Shown piece by piece: positions 37,985 through 46,866 of a DNA stretch of 64,000 nt. The stretch spans positions 806,001-870,000 of the forward strand of contig JAUHQI010000004.1 in the NCBI GenBank assembly GCA_030408505.1, in the 5' to 3' direction. Under the pieces are notes generated by a model that had not been told where the DNA came from, made no database searches, and worked only from the letters and a program-made list of their open reading frames with translations. This DNA is from Candidatus Sacchlamyda saccharinae (lineage in GTDB: Bacteria; Chlamydiota; Chlamydiia; Chlamydiales; Rhabdochlamydiaceae). The translations under genes were made by a program, and so were the position numbers. Position 1 is the first letter of the stretch. Each line of letters begins with the position of its first letter.

Positions 37985-39142
37985 CTAAATCTTTTCCAGC
38001 TCACTCTTCAAACTATTTAAGAAGTCGCAGCCGTACATGCCGTCTACGATCCGGTGGTCAAATGTGAGGCAGAGATGCATAATTTGGCGGATGGCGATGC
38101 TGTCGTCTTCTTGGGGTACGGCTTTTTTGTCGATGGAGCCGATGCCGATGATGGCCACTTCGGGGTAGCGGATAATGGGGGTGCCGATCTGGATGCCTGA
38201 CATGCCAAAGTTGGTGACGGTGATGGTCCCGTCTTGCACGTCGTCGGGTTCGAGGGTGTTTGTGCGGGCTTTTTGGGCAAGGTCTGCTATGGCTTTAGCG
38301 ATTTGGGGGCGGTCCATTTTCTCGGCCCCTTTGATGACGGGGACTAGGAGTCCTCCTTCTACGTTTACGGCCATCCCGAGGTTGATGAAGTGCTTGACGA
38401 TGATGGTGTCGTCTTGCAGGGTAGCGTTGAGTAGGGGGTATTTAGCAAGGGATTTGGCGAGCGCCTGCATCATTACGGCTGTAATGGTGAGTTTAGCGCC
38501 GTGTTTTTGGAGGAAGGCTTCTTTCTCTTTTTTGATGTGATTCATGGCGTTTGTCACGTCGATCTCGGCAATCAGTGAGGCGTGAGGCGCTGTGAAGAAG
38601 GAGCGGACTAGGTTATCGGCTATGGCTTTGCGCATCCCTTTCATTTTGACATGCTCGGTCCCTTCTTGAGGAGGAGCGAGGGGGCAGGGTTTTTGTTTGG
38701 CGTCGATGTAGTTTTCTAGGTCTTTTTTGGAGATGCGTCCACCTGCACCGGTACCGGATATGCGTGAAAGCTCATCGAAGGGGATGTTGTTGTCCCGTGC
38801 GATCCTTAAGACGGCGGGTGAGTAGTAGTCTTTGTTGTCGTCTGAAGTGATCGGAGTGGTATTTTTTTCAACTGGGGCGGTGGTGGTGGCTACAGTTTCT
38901 TCTGTAGAGATAGTGGCCAGGGGCTCACCCACGTTGAGCTCTTGATCGGGCTGCGCGTGGATTTTTTTGAGGATGCCGGAGACGGGCGATGGGATCTCGC
39001 TATTGACTTTGTCGGTGGCAACTTCTAGGAGGGGTTGATCTTTGCCGATTGGCTCCCCTTCTTTTTTGAACCACTGGACGACGGTGGCGCTCATGATACT
39101 TTCACCGAGTTTGGGGAGGGCGATCTCGATGTCTTCAGACAT
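37985..39142 (-). CDS. 2-oxoacid dehydrogenase E2 component (dihydrolipoamide acyltransferase)
   Basis: 385 residues: an N-terminal lipoyl domain with the lipoylated lysine in EVATDKVNSE (Lys44), a Thr/Pro linker, a peripheral-subunit-binding domain (YSPAVLRIARDNNIPFDELSRISGTG in the middle) and a catalytic domain ending with DHRIVDG, which holds the active-site His and Asp. Which complex it serves (pyruvate, branched-chain or 2-oxoglutarate) cannot be decided here, because no E1 or E3 gene is adjacent. The lipoyl motif and single lipoyl domain resemble the branched-chain/Bkd type. The start overlaps the end of lpxK by 8 bp. Confidence 0.9.
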   Translation of the reverse strand: MSEDIEIALPKLGESIMSATVVQWFKKEGEPIGKDQPLLEVATDKVNSEIPSPVSGILKKIHAQPDQELNVGEPLATISTEETVATTTAPVEKNTTPITSDDNKDYYSPAVLRIARDNNIPFDELSRISGTGAGGRISKKDLENYIDAKQKPCPLAPPQEGTEHVKMKGMRKAIADNLVRSFFTAPHASLIAEIDVTNAMNHIKKEKEAFLQKHGAKLTITAVMMQALAKSLAKYPLLNATLQDDTIIVKHFINLGMAVNVEGGLLVPVIKGAEKMDRPQIAKAIADLAQKARTNTLEPDDVQDGTITVTNFGMSGIQIGTPIIRYPEVAIIGIGSIDKKAVPQEDDSIAIRQIMHLCLTFDHRIVDGMYGCDFLNSLKSELEKI

Positions 39143-40133
39143 TTTTTACCTCAAATATTGTTTTTTCTAAGTGCTCTTTACCCAATGTGGGGCTAAGGGA
39201 GATTTTGACGGGTATGATCGGTAAATGCAAGTTTTTTGGAAGTTTTACGGCATCTTTTTCTGTGCAGACTAGGATAGAGGCTCCTTTTGCTCCGTTGGCG
39301 AGGCCTTGGAGCTCTTCGGAGGAGAAGGAGAGGTGGTCGGATTTTTCAAGGGTTTCAACGATGTCGCAGCCAAGGGTTTTCAGGGTTTTATAGAAGTTTT
39401 TGGGATTGCCGATGGCGCAGAAGGCGGCCACTTTTTTGCTTGAGATCTCGTGGCTGTTTTCAACGCGTAGCTCTAGGCTTGTGAGGGGGGCATCGGAGTA
39501 GGGCCGGAGTTTTTCTTCGATCTCGTCTAGGTTTTTGGCTCCGTTGATGAGGATGTGGTCGGCGGTTTCTAGGCGTTTGGGGTGATCGCGCAAGAATCCT
39601 CGCGGGAGGAAGTGGCCGCCGCCAAAGAGGTCGTTTGCCTGCATGACGACGATTTCTATGTCGCGATGGAGTTTTCTGTGTTGCATCCCGTCGTCAAGGA
39701 GGATGACTTCAGCTCCATGGAATTCTGCTAGATGGCCGGTCTGCACTCTGTTGGCTCCAACGATGATGGTGGCTTCTGGGAGTCGTTTTTGGAGGAGGTA
39801 GGGCTCGTCGCCACATTCTTCGACGGCGGTATCGGGGGTGATGAGGATGTTTTTTTTCGACTGGCGCCGGTAGCCGCGAGAAAGGATGGCCACATGTTTG
39901 GGGGCTAGGGCTTTGGCTAGGTATTCGATGATGGGGGTTTTGCCCGTGCCGCCTGCTACGATGTTCCCAACGCTAATAACGGGGATGTTTAGTTTTTTGG
40001 GTTTGAGGAGGTGGTCATAGGCCATCCCCCGAGTTTTTATTCCGAGATGGTAGCCATGGCTAAGGAGTTTGAGTAAGGAAGCACGCAGAGGGGCTTTTTT
40101 CTCTCCGCGGATGATTTTTTCAAGCGAGTTCAT
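39135..40133 (-). CDS. lpxK: Tetraacyldisaccharide 4'-kinase
   Basis: Phosphorylates the 4' position of the lipid A precursor at the inner membrane. The 332-residue product from the ATG at 40133 has the Walker A motif GGTGKTP within VISVGNIVAGGTGKTPI, then ILSRGYRR, the conserved DDGMQHRKL and the C-terminal TEKDAVKL. The frame extends further upstream but inside gmhA. It overlaps gmhA by 14 bp and E2 by 8 bp, so the three genes are one transcript. Confidence 0.93.
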   Translation of the reverse strand: MNSLEKIIRGEKKAPLRASLLKLLSHGYHLGIKTRGMAYDHLLKPKKLNIPVISVGNIVAGGTGKTPIIEYLAKALAPKHVAILSRGYRRQSKKNILITPDTAVEECGDEPYLLQKRLPEATIIVGANRVQTGHLAEFHGAEVILLDDGMQHRKLHRDIEIVVMQANDLFGGGHFLPRGFLRDHPKRLETADHILINGAKNLDEIEEKLRPYSDAPLTSLELRVENSHEISSKKVAAFCAIGNPKNFYKTLKTLGCDIVETLEKSDHLSFSSEELQGLANGAKGASILVCTEKDAVKLPKNLHLPIIPVKISLSPTLGKEHLEKTIFEVKNV

Positions 40134-40728
40134 GGAATAGTTTTTTCTCGACCATTTCGATGATGATGTGGATCGCGGCCATATGGGCTTCTTGGATCCG
40201 GTCTGAGTATTTGAAGCCATCGACGACCCACTCGAGGTCGGAGACGCCTTTGAGTTTCCCTCCGGTCTTACCCAAGAAGGAGAGGACTTTGAGGTCATTG
40301 CGGTGTGCAGCGTTAGCAGCTTCTACAAGGTTTTGGGAGTTGCCGCTGGTTGTGAGGGCAACAAAGATGTCGCCGGGATGGCCATAGGCTTCTACGCCGC
40401 GAGAGAAGACCCCTTCAAAGCCGAGGTCGTTGGCGGTGCAGGTGAGGTGGCCAGGACACGAAAGGGCGATCGCGGGCAAGGCTTTTCTTTCCTCACGAAA
40501 GACACCGGTGAGCTCTTCGGCAAAATGCATCGCATCACAGAGGGATCCGCCGTTGCCAGCGATGATTAGTTTGCCTTTGTTTTCAAAACAATCGGCGATC
40601 ATGTGGGCGGCTTGCTTGATAAAGCTTAAAGCTTTTGGATCGCGCAGGCATTGTATCGCCCGAATCCCCTCTTCGACAGATTCTAAAATATGTGTATCCA
40701 TTGCTTGACTCAGAGACGCTTTGTTCAT
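40120..40728 (-). CDS. gmhA: Phosphoheptose isomerase
   Basis: Converts sedoheptulose-7-phosphate to D-glycero-D-manno-heptose-7-phosphate, the first step to LPS heptose. The SIS domain shows GNGGSLCDAMHFAEELTG, LTTSGNSQN and DRIQEAH, all close to E. coli GmhA. The start is ATG 40728 (202 aa) or ATG 40701 (193 aa); neither has a strong ribosome site. It is divergent from the P-type ATPase gene with only 13 bp between the starts, so the promoters must overlap the coding regions. No other heptose gene (hldE, gmhB) is in the window. Confidence 0.92.
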   Translation of the reverse strand: MNKASLSQAMDTHILESVEEGIRAIQCLRDPKALSFIKQAAHMIADCFENKGKLIIAGNGGSLCDAMHFAEELTGVFREERKALPAIALSCPGHLTCTANDLGFEGVFSRGVEAYGHPGDIFVALTTSGNSQNLVEAANAAHRNDLKVLSFLGKTGGKLKGVSDLEWVVDGFKYSDRIQEAHMAAIHIIIEMVEKKLFHELA

Positions 40729-40741
40729 ACTATCCGGTATT

Positions 40742-42913
40742 ATGCAGAAAGAGACATTTCGGATCCAGGAGCTTGATTGTGCTGAAGAGTGCAATCTTCT
40801 CAACAAGGCTTTAAAGGGACGCGAGGGGATCGAGCGGCTCGACTTTGATGTGATCAATGGGGAAATGCATGTCACGTATGACCCTCAAAAGATCGATTCT
40901 GGAAAGATTTTGGAGATGATCCGATCAACTGGGATGCAAGCTAGCCTGCAAAAAGACAAGCCCGAGTCTCTTTCTTTTTGGCAAAAGCATGGGAGGCTTA
41001 TTCTATGCTCTGCCAGTGGTTTTTTTCTTTTGCTCGGTTTTATTTTTCATCTGATTGGTCCGACCGATTTTGGAGATGTGGGGGGCTTAGAGCCCAATTA
41101 TGAATTTCCCGAGCTACATGTTGCGATTTTTTATCTGCTTGCGATTGTCTGTGGAGGCTGGTTTGTAGCGCCTAAGGCTTTGGCGAGTGCAAAAAGGCTT
41201 TCACCGGATATGAACGTCTTGATGGTGGTGGCGGTCTTTGGCGCTATTGCCATTGGGCAGATGTTTGAGGGGGCAGCGGTCACTTTTCTTTTCTCTTTGG
41301 CTCTGCTTTTAGAGAGTTGGAGTGTCGACCGGGCTCGCAAAGCTATCAGTGCGCTATTGGATCTTTCCCCCACTCTTGCGCGGGTGATGACAAATGGAGA
41401 GCTTATTGAAAAGAAGGTCGAGGATGTGGAGCTTGGCGCTCGGGTTCTCGTTCGCCCGGGAGAAAAGGTCCCTTTAGATGGTGAAGTGGTCGCGGGCTCT
41501 TCTTCTCTCAACCAGGCGCCCATAACGGGCGAGTCGATGCCGGTCTCTAAAGAGGTGGGCGATGCGATCTTTGCTGGGACGATCAATGAAGATGGCGCCT
41601 TGGAAATGACGGTGACCAAAGGGGCCAACGATACGACGCTTGCTCGCATCATTCAGATGGTGCAAGACGCTAGGCAAAGGCGCGCGAAGAGTGAGCAGTG
41701 GGTCGATCGCTTCTCTAGAGTGTATACGCCGATCATGATGGTATTGGCGTTAGTTGTTGGGATAGCACCACCTCTGTTTTTTGGCCAGCCGTGGATGGAG
41801 TGGATCTATCGGGGCCTTGTGATGCTTGTGATTGCGTGTCCGTGTGCTCTCGTGATCTCAACGCCTGTGAGTATTGTATCAGCCCTTACCGCTGCGGCCA
41901 GATCGGGCGTGCTCATTAAAGGGGGCGTCTATTTGGAGGCGATTGGCAAGTTGACTGCGATTGCTTTTGATAAAACGGGGACGGTAACGATTGGGAAGCC
42001 AAAGGTCCAAAGGATTGTGCCGCTCAACGGTCATACCGAAGACGACTTACTTGAGATTGCTGCCAAGCTAGAAAAGCCCAGCGAGCATCCTCTTGCACGC
42101 GCCATCTTAGAAAAGGCCAATGAAAAGGGCATTCAAGTCGAGCCGGCACAGGATTATCAGATTTTTAAGGGTCTCGGGGCTGAAGGGACGATCGATGGAG
42201 ATCGGTTTTGGATTGGCTCGCATAGGTTTATGCACGAGCAAAAACGGAAGGAATCTCCCGAGGCACATGGGGCGGCGCTTGAGATGGAGGATGCGGGCCA
42301 TTCGGTGGTGGCCATTGGCGATTTCACCCACATTTGCGGGCTCTTTAGCATTGCCGACGAAGCGCGGCCTAATATTTCTGCAACACTATCTGCGATTGAA
42401 GATTTGGGAGTCAAAAAGCTTGTCATGCTCACTGGTGACAACCAAAAGACGGCCGAAACTTTAGCTAAGCAAGTAGGGCTGAAAGATTATTATGCTGAGC
42501 TGATGCCAGAAGATAAGGTGAGCGCCATTGAAGAGCTCAAAAAAGAGCACGAGGTGATTGCAATGGTCGGCGATGGGGTCAACGATGCCCCTGCGATGGC
42601 AGCTAGCTCATTTGGCATTGCGATGGGCGCTATGGGAACTGATGCTGCCTTTGAGACGGCCGATGTAGTGCTCATGACCGATGATCTAGCACAGCTGCCT
42701 TGGGTGATACGGCATGCGCGAAAAACGCTCAAAATCATCAAGGAGAACATCATCTTTGCTCTCAGCATCAAGGGGCTCTTTATTTTGCTCGCTCTGTTTG
42801 GGCTGGCCACTCTTTGGATGGCAATCGCAGCTGACACGGGAGCCTCGCTGCTTGTGGTTTTTAATGGGCTCCGTTTGTTAAAGAGGGGAACATGGAAGTT
42901 CACGGCAAGCTAG
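40742..42913 (+). CDS. Heavy-metal P1B-type ATPase (Zn/Cd/Pb type, ZntA/CadA-like)
   Basis: Pumps divalent metal ions out of the cytoplasm. The 723 residues comprise a heavy-metal-associated domain (about 1-68) with CAEEC in place of the usual CxxC, membrane helices, the actuator motif ITGESMPV, the CPC metal site (ACPCALVIS), the phosphorylation site DKTGT, the SEHPLA nucleotide site and GDGVNDAPA. The CPC motif plus this order is typical of the Zn/Cd group; the substrate is inferred. The 3' end overlaps ade by 22 bp. Confidence 0.93.
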   Translation: MQKETFRIQELDCAEECNLLNKALKGREGIERLDFDVINGEMHVTYDPQKIDSGKILEMIRSTGMQASLQKDKPESLSFWQKHGRLILCSASGFFLLLGFIFHLIGPTDFGDVGGLEPNYEFPELHVAIFYLLAIVCGGWFVAPKALASAKRLSPDMNVLMVVAVFGAIAIGQMFEGAAVTFLFSLALLLESWSVDRARKAISALLDLSPTLARVMTNGELIEKKVEDVELGARVLVRPGEKVPLDGEVVAGSSSLNQAPITGESMPVSKEVGDAIFAGTINEDGALEMTVTKGANDTTLARIIQMVQDARQRRAKSEQWVDRFSRVYTPIMMVLALVVGIAPPLFFGQPWMEWIYRGLVMLVIACPCALVISTPVSIVSALTAAARSGVLIKGGVYLEAIGKLTAIAFDKTGTVTIGKPKVQRIVPLNGHTEDDLLEIAAKLEKPSEHPLARAILEKANEKGIQVEPAQDYQIFKGLGAEGTIDGDRFWIGSHRFMHEQKRKESPEAHGAALEMEDAGHSVVAIGDFTHICGLFSIADEARPNISATLSAIEDLGVKKLVMLTGDNQKTAETLAKQVGLKDYYAELMPEDKVSAIEELKKEHEVIAMVGDGVNDAPAMAASSFGIAMGAMGTDAAFETADVVLMTDDLAQLPWVIRHARKTLKIIKENIIFALSIKGLFILLALFGLATLWMAIAADTGASLLVVFNGLRLLKRGTWKFTAS

Positions 42914-44490
42914 TCGACATTCACAAGCGGGAAATCTATTCGGCGGTGATTACGATCGAAGATGGGAGGATCGCTGCGATTGAGCCGAACTCTCATCGAG
43001 GCAAAGGTTTTATCCTCCCAGGTTTTGTCGATGCCCACATCCACATCGAAAGCTCGATGCTCCCACCCACGGAATTTGCCCGGATTTCTGTGCGTCATGG
43101 CACTGTAGCAACTGTCTCCGATCCTCACGAGATTGCCAATGTGCTTGGGATCTCGGGAGTAGAGTATATGCTCGAAGATGCGAGCAAGTCTCCTTTCAAG
43201 TTCAACTTCGGCGCCCCCTCTTGTGTTCCTGCCACCACTTTCGAAACGGCAGGAGCAACGCTCGGTCCTAAAGAAGTGCGCGAGCTGCTCGAAAAGCCTG
43301 AGATCAAATACTTAAGCGAGGTGATGAACTTCCCCGGGGTCATTGCCGGCGATCCAGACATGCTCGAGAAAATCGCCATCGCTAAAGAGCTTGGCAAGCG
43401 AATTGACGGCCACGCCCCTGGCGTCTTTGGCGAGGATTTAAAGAAGTATGTCGCAGCTGGCATTGAGACCGATCACGAGTGCACTACCCTCTCAGAAGCT
43501 AGAGAAAAACACGCCCTTGGAATGAAAATTTTGCTTAGAGAAGGCTCTGCAGCTAAAAATTTCAACGCCCTCTTCCCCCTCATGCAAGAAGACCCTGCTA
43601 TGTGCATGCTCTGCAGCGATGATCTACATCCTGACAATCTCATCCTCGGCCATATCAACCTTCTTGTCCGTCGGGCTATTGAAAAGGGGATGGATCTGAT
43701 GGATGTGCTCTCCGTTGCCTCCAAAAATCCCGTCGAGCACTACGGCCTAGACGTGGGCCTCTTGCGTGTGGGCGACCCGGCCGACTTTATCATAGTCGAA
43801 GATCTAGATGTCTTCCGGGTACTGGAAAACTACATCGACGGCGAATGTGTCTTCCAAGAAACCTCGCTCTTGCCTCGCATCAAAACAAGACCGATCAATA
43901 AATTTGATACGCACAAAAAAACACCAGCCGATTTTAAAGTTCCCGCCAAAGAGGGTGATCTCCACGTGATTGAGGCGATCGATGGCCAACTGATCACAAA
44001 ACATCTTACCCTCCCCCCTAAAATAGAGAACAATGAGATCGTCTCAGATACTTCACGCGACATCTTAAAAATTGCTGTGGTCAATCGCTACAATGATGCA
44101 AAACCAGCTGTGGGTTTTGTGAAAAACTTTGGACTAAAGAAAGGGGCGATCGCCTCGAGTGTGGCTCACGACTCGCACAACATCGTCGCCGTTGGCGTAA
44201 CCGATGAAGATCTCTGCAATGTGGTAAACAGCGTGATTGATGCAAAGGGAGGAGTGGCCACTTCCCACTCGGTCCTCCCCTTGCCGATTGCCGGGCTCAT
44301 GTCTGACCTCGATGGCGAAGAGGTGGCCGTCCTCTATGGCAATCTCGACGAGGCCGCCAAAGACTTGGGCAGCGAGCTCAAAGCCCCCTTCATGACCCTT
44401 GCCTTCATGGCTCTTCTCGTCATCCCCGCGCTTAAGATGAGTGACCTCGGGCTCTTTGACTGCAAGAGTTTTTCTCTGATCGATTTCTAA
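42892..44490 (+). CDS. ade: Adenine deaminase
   Basis: Hydrolyses adenine to hypoxanthine. Amidohydrolase of 532 residues with the metal-binding GFVDAHIHIESSM, the DPHEIANVLG segment, GHAPG, the DDLHPD metal ligand motif and a C-terminal domain with HDSHNIVAVG, all typical of the Ade (COG1001) family. It is translated from within the ATPase gene end. If the AMP nucleosidase-like gene at 4812 is correctly assigned, the two make a purine salvage route. Confidence 0.93.
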   Translation: MEVHGKLVDIHKREIYSAVITIEDGRIAAIEPNSHRGKGFILPGFVDAHIHIESSMLPPTEFARISVRHGTVATVSDPHEIANVLGISGVEYMLEDASKSPFKFNFGAPSCVPATTFETAGATLGPKEVRELLEKPEIKYLSEVMNFPGVIAGDPDMLEKIAIAKELGKRIDGHAPGVFGEDLKKYVAAGIETDHECTTLSEAREKHALGMKILLREGSAAKNFNALFPLMQEDPAMCMLCSDDLHPDNLILGHINLLVRRAIEKGMDLMDVLSVASKNPVEHYGLDVGLLRVGDPADFIIVEDLDVFRVLENYIDGECVFQETSLLPRIKTRPINKFDTHKKTPADFKVPAKEGDLHVIEAIDGQLITKHLTLPPKIENNEIVSDTSRDILKIAVVNRYNDAKPAVGFVKNFGLKKGAIASSVAHDSHNIVAVGVTDEDLCNVVNSVIDAKGGVATSHSVLPLPIAGLMSDLDGEEVAVLYGNLDEAAKDLGSELKAPFMTLAFMALLVIPALKMSDLGLFDCKSFSLIDF

Positions 44491-44566
44491 GAATTGATAT
44501 CTATTGATCCTTTTCCTATACTTTGCGCCTAAAATTTACTAATCCCCAAAAAAAATGGAGAATTTT

Positions 44567-45103
44567 ATGAATAATATAACAGATGAACAAGCACGTCAAT
44601 TTTTAGCCGCATGCCTAAATACTACGCATCAATATGGTGTCACCGCATTAGAGTATGCCAAACAAAAGACATTTGATACTTTTCATGCAAACGGAACCCT
44701 CCACACAGGAGGAGACCTATTATCTCCACTAGTGCAAAGAGTGCGCGAACTTCTTGTGACAGATAAAGGCTTTCTGGGAGAAAAATTTGCACAATTTACT
44801 AAATTTGTCTCGGAAAATCCCGATACGTTTGCAAGCCGTCTGATTGTTTTGACAACAGCTACTTATATTGCAAAACGCTGCTTTACAACAGCATGGTATC
44901 CCAAGGAACGCTTCAATCCTAGATTTGGAGTGATGATAAAAAGACAACCTCCTCTACTTAAGAGGATCCCGCTCTATCTCGTTGCTTTGGGATCTGCCAC
45001 AATTGCTGGCTATGAAGTTTTCTCGGCACTCTCGGGAAGAGCGACATGCATAGAGGGGTTTCATGATTGCGTGTTTCCCGCTTTTCTAGGAGCTAAGGCC
45101 TAA
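44567..45103 (+). CDS. Hypothetical protein with two C-terminal hydrophobic segments
   Basis: GGAG seven bases upstream favours the ATG at 44567 (178 aa) over the in-frame ATG at 44555. The N-terminal half is soluble and helical. Hydrophobic stretches lie at about residues 90-105 (FASRLIVLTTATYIAKRC) and 133-152 (RIPLYLVALGSATIAGYEVF). Two cysteines near the end could form a disulfide. I recognise no family; a membrane or secreted protein is possible. Confidence 0.55.
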   Translation: MNNITDEQARQFLAACLNTTHQYGVTALEYAKQKTFDTFHANGTLHTGGDLLSPLVQRVRELLVTDKGFLGEKFAQFTKFVSENPDTFASRLIVLTTATYIAKRCFTTAWYPKERFNPRFGVMIKRQPPLLKRIPLYLVALGSATIAGYEVFSALSGRATCIEGFHDCVFPAFLGAKA

Positions 45104-45134
45104 AGCCACATAGTCCCTACGACACCAAATTAGA

Positions 45135-45221
45135 AAGAAGTTATGGCGCGATATAGAATCCTATATCGCGCCATAACTTTTAATGACCGTTGGTAGAATT
45201 CTCGACGACTCTTCCGTCGTC
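45135..45221. repeat. 87-bp direct repeat, left copy, with 36-bp palindrome
   Basis: Matches 46780-46866 at 85 of 87 positions. It contains a palindrome (45141-45176) with a 16-bp perfect stem TTATGGCGCGATATAG and a 4-base loop. The second half duplicates the final codons of the ABC ATPase gene (DDGRVVENSTNGH on the minus strand), although that gene is 1.6 kb away. Confidence 0.9.
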
Positions 45222-45290
45222 GAGCTCAAGCTGAGCGATCTCGGCTTCTTCGACTGCAAGAGCTTCAAACAAATAGATCTTTTAGAGTAA
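45221..45290 (+). pseudogene. Remnant of the 3' end of an adenine deaminase gene
   Basis: Read on the plus strand, ELKLSDLGFFDCKSFKQID ending in a stop is very close to the end of the adenine deaminase encoded at 42892-44490 (ALKMSDLGLFDCKSFSLID, stop). Only about 22 codons remain. It is fused directly to the 87-bp repeat and overlaps the end of the ATPase gene on the other strand. Confidence 0.6.
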
Positions 45291-46716
45291 CTACGTCCTG
45301 GACCATTTCCTCGGCCCAGGCCGTTTTTTTTAGACCAACGGTGGTGATTAGAGCCAAGAACAGTTCCTTTTGGGTTCGAAATTTCTCCTCAAATATGTCC
45401 ATTTTTTTCATAAGCTTCTTTGCATACTGCTTATCTAAGGCAAAAAGTTTATCCGAGTACTTAATTTCACATATTGTGATCACACCATCCTCTCGATCAA
45501 ACAATAGATCTATCTGAGCCCCCTCTTCAGCCCCCCCTTTTTTGGGGATAAATCTCCACGTGCCCGTTTTACATGCGATCCTCTCAAGTCCCAGAGCCCC
45601 TTGGATTTGGTGGATGTGTTTTAAACAGACATTTTCAAAGGCATACCCTGCCCAGGTAGAAATTTTTGGCGTCTTTACTAAATTTTTCCAATAATCGCGG
45701 CCCATTCTCGTGCCGGTTTTGCGCAAGGGTTCAATCCATTTTAAATAAAAAAGAGAATACTCGTCGGTGATCCGAAAATACCTATCTCTTTCCTTTTTTC
45801 CGTAAGGCACATACGCCTGCACAAAGCCCGATGCTTCGAGTTCATTTAGACGCTTCTTTAAATTGCCTCCTGAGGTGAGCCTCAGATTTTTAATGAGCTC
45901 TTGCCTTGAGATTTTGTTTCCCATTTTTGCAATTTCTCTGACGATATCAAAGTGCAAATCTGCATGATCAAATAGAGAGTGAAAAAGGTTTTCAAATTCT
46001 GTATGGAGAAGCCCATCTTTTTGGAAGCAAATTCTATCGATTAATTGTGTAGCAGATTTTCCAGGTTCTAGTTCCTTGAGGTAGTAAGGGATTCCCCCCA
46101 TACACATGTACAGGTCTACAACCTGCTTTTGGTTTAGCTTTATTTTTCTACTTTTTAAAAACCTCTCTACTTCTTTCAGATTGAAAGGCTCTAATAAAAT
46201 CCGCCTAGTGAGACGATTATGCAATCCCCCCTTTGCCTGAATGAGATGCTCTAGCATCCAAGAGGCTGCTGAACCACACACAACTACAATTAAATTGGGA
46301 AATCGAGACCAAAATTGATTCCAAAAATAATCCAGAGCCTGAACAACTCCCGATCTACGAGTCGCAAGCCACGGAAATTCATCCAAAAACAGAATGATCT
46401 TTTTCGACTTTGGATGCTTTTCTACCTGCTCTGTCAACATCTCGAAAGCCTCTTGCCAATCTTTAGGCACTTTTAATGGAGCATTTTTATAGAAGGTTCT
46501 TGATAGAGCTTTGGCAAAATTTTCTAATTGGATGGAAATCGAAGCGTTTTTTAATCCTGAAAACTCAAAAAAAGTCCCTTTTTTAGAAAAATATTCTCGA
46601 ACCAAAAATGTTTTGCCTACCCGCCTTCTTCCATATAGAGCAACAAACTCTGCCTCCCTTGACCGCAAAACCTTCTCAAAAGTCTTTTTTTCCTTCTCCC
46701 TTCCTATGATAGCCAC
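45265..46716 (-). CDS. AAA ATPase with DUF234/PD-(D/E)XK-like C-terminal domain
   Basis: 483 residues from a GTG at 46716, preceded by GGAGAGGA. IIGREKE opens the ATPase domain, with Walker A GRRRVGKTF (about 30-38) and Walker B ILFLDEFPW (about 127). A winged-helix-like region follows (about 270-330), and the C-terminal domain has IDLLFDR...EIKY, a possible nuclease core. It belongs to the same family as the fragment at 1-422. The longer frame to 46767 starts inside a decayed palindrome and is unlikely. The gene is bracketed by 87-bp direct repeats, so it looks like a recent insertion. Function not established. Confidence 0.82.
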   Translation of the reverse strand: MAIIGREKEKKTFEKVLRSREAEFVALYGRRRVGKTFLVREYFSKKGTFFEFSGLKNASISIQLENFAKALSRTFYKNAPLKVPKDWQEAFEMLTEQVEKHPKSKKIILFLDEFPWLATRRSGVVQALDYFWNQFWSRFPNLIVVVCGSAASWMLEHLIQAKGGLHNRLTRRILLEPFNLKEVERFLKSRKIKLNQKQVVDLYMCMGGIPYYLKELEPGKSATQLIDRICFQKDGLLHTEFENLFHSLFDHADLHFDIVREIAKMGNKISRQELIKNLRLTSGGNLKKRLNELEASGFVQAYVPYGKKERDRYFRITDEYSLFYLKWIEPLRKTGTRMGRDYWKNLVKTPKISTWAGYAFENVCLKHIHQIQGALGLERIACKTGTWRFIPKKGGAEEGAQIDLLFDREDGVITICEIKYSDKLFALDKQYAKKLMKKMDIFEEKFRTQKELFLALITTVGLKKTAWAEEMVQDVVTLKDLFV

Positions 46717-46734
46717 GAGTCTCCTCTCCAATTT

Positions 46735-46866
46735 TATGGCGCGATATAAATCATTATATGTGGCCACAACTTTTTCGGGAAGAAGTTATGGCGCGATATA
46801 GAACTCTATATCGCGCCATAACTTTTAATGACCGTTGGTAGAATTCTCGACGACTCTTCCGTCGTC
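46735..46866. repeat. 87-bp direct repeat, right copy, plus a decayed palindrome
   Basis: 46780-46866 is the right copy of the repeat, with its palindrome at 46786-46821 (16-bp stem, loop AACT). Just before it, 46735-46768 is a degenerate version of the same palindrome (TTATGGCGCGATATA, then TTATATGTGGCCACAA). On the minus strand the palindrome lies three bases after the ABC ATPase stop and could act in termination. Confidence 0.85.

Noticed and set aside
45135-46866. Classical insertion sequence around the DUF234 ATPase gene
   Set aside because: Direct repeats are present but there is no transposase and no terminal inverted repeat pair; reported as repeats only.
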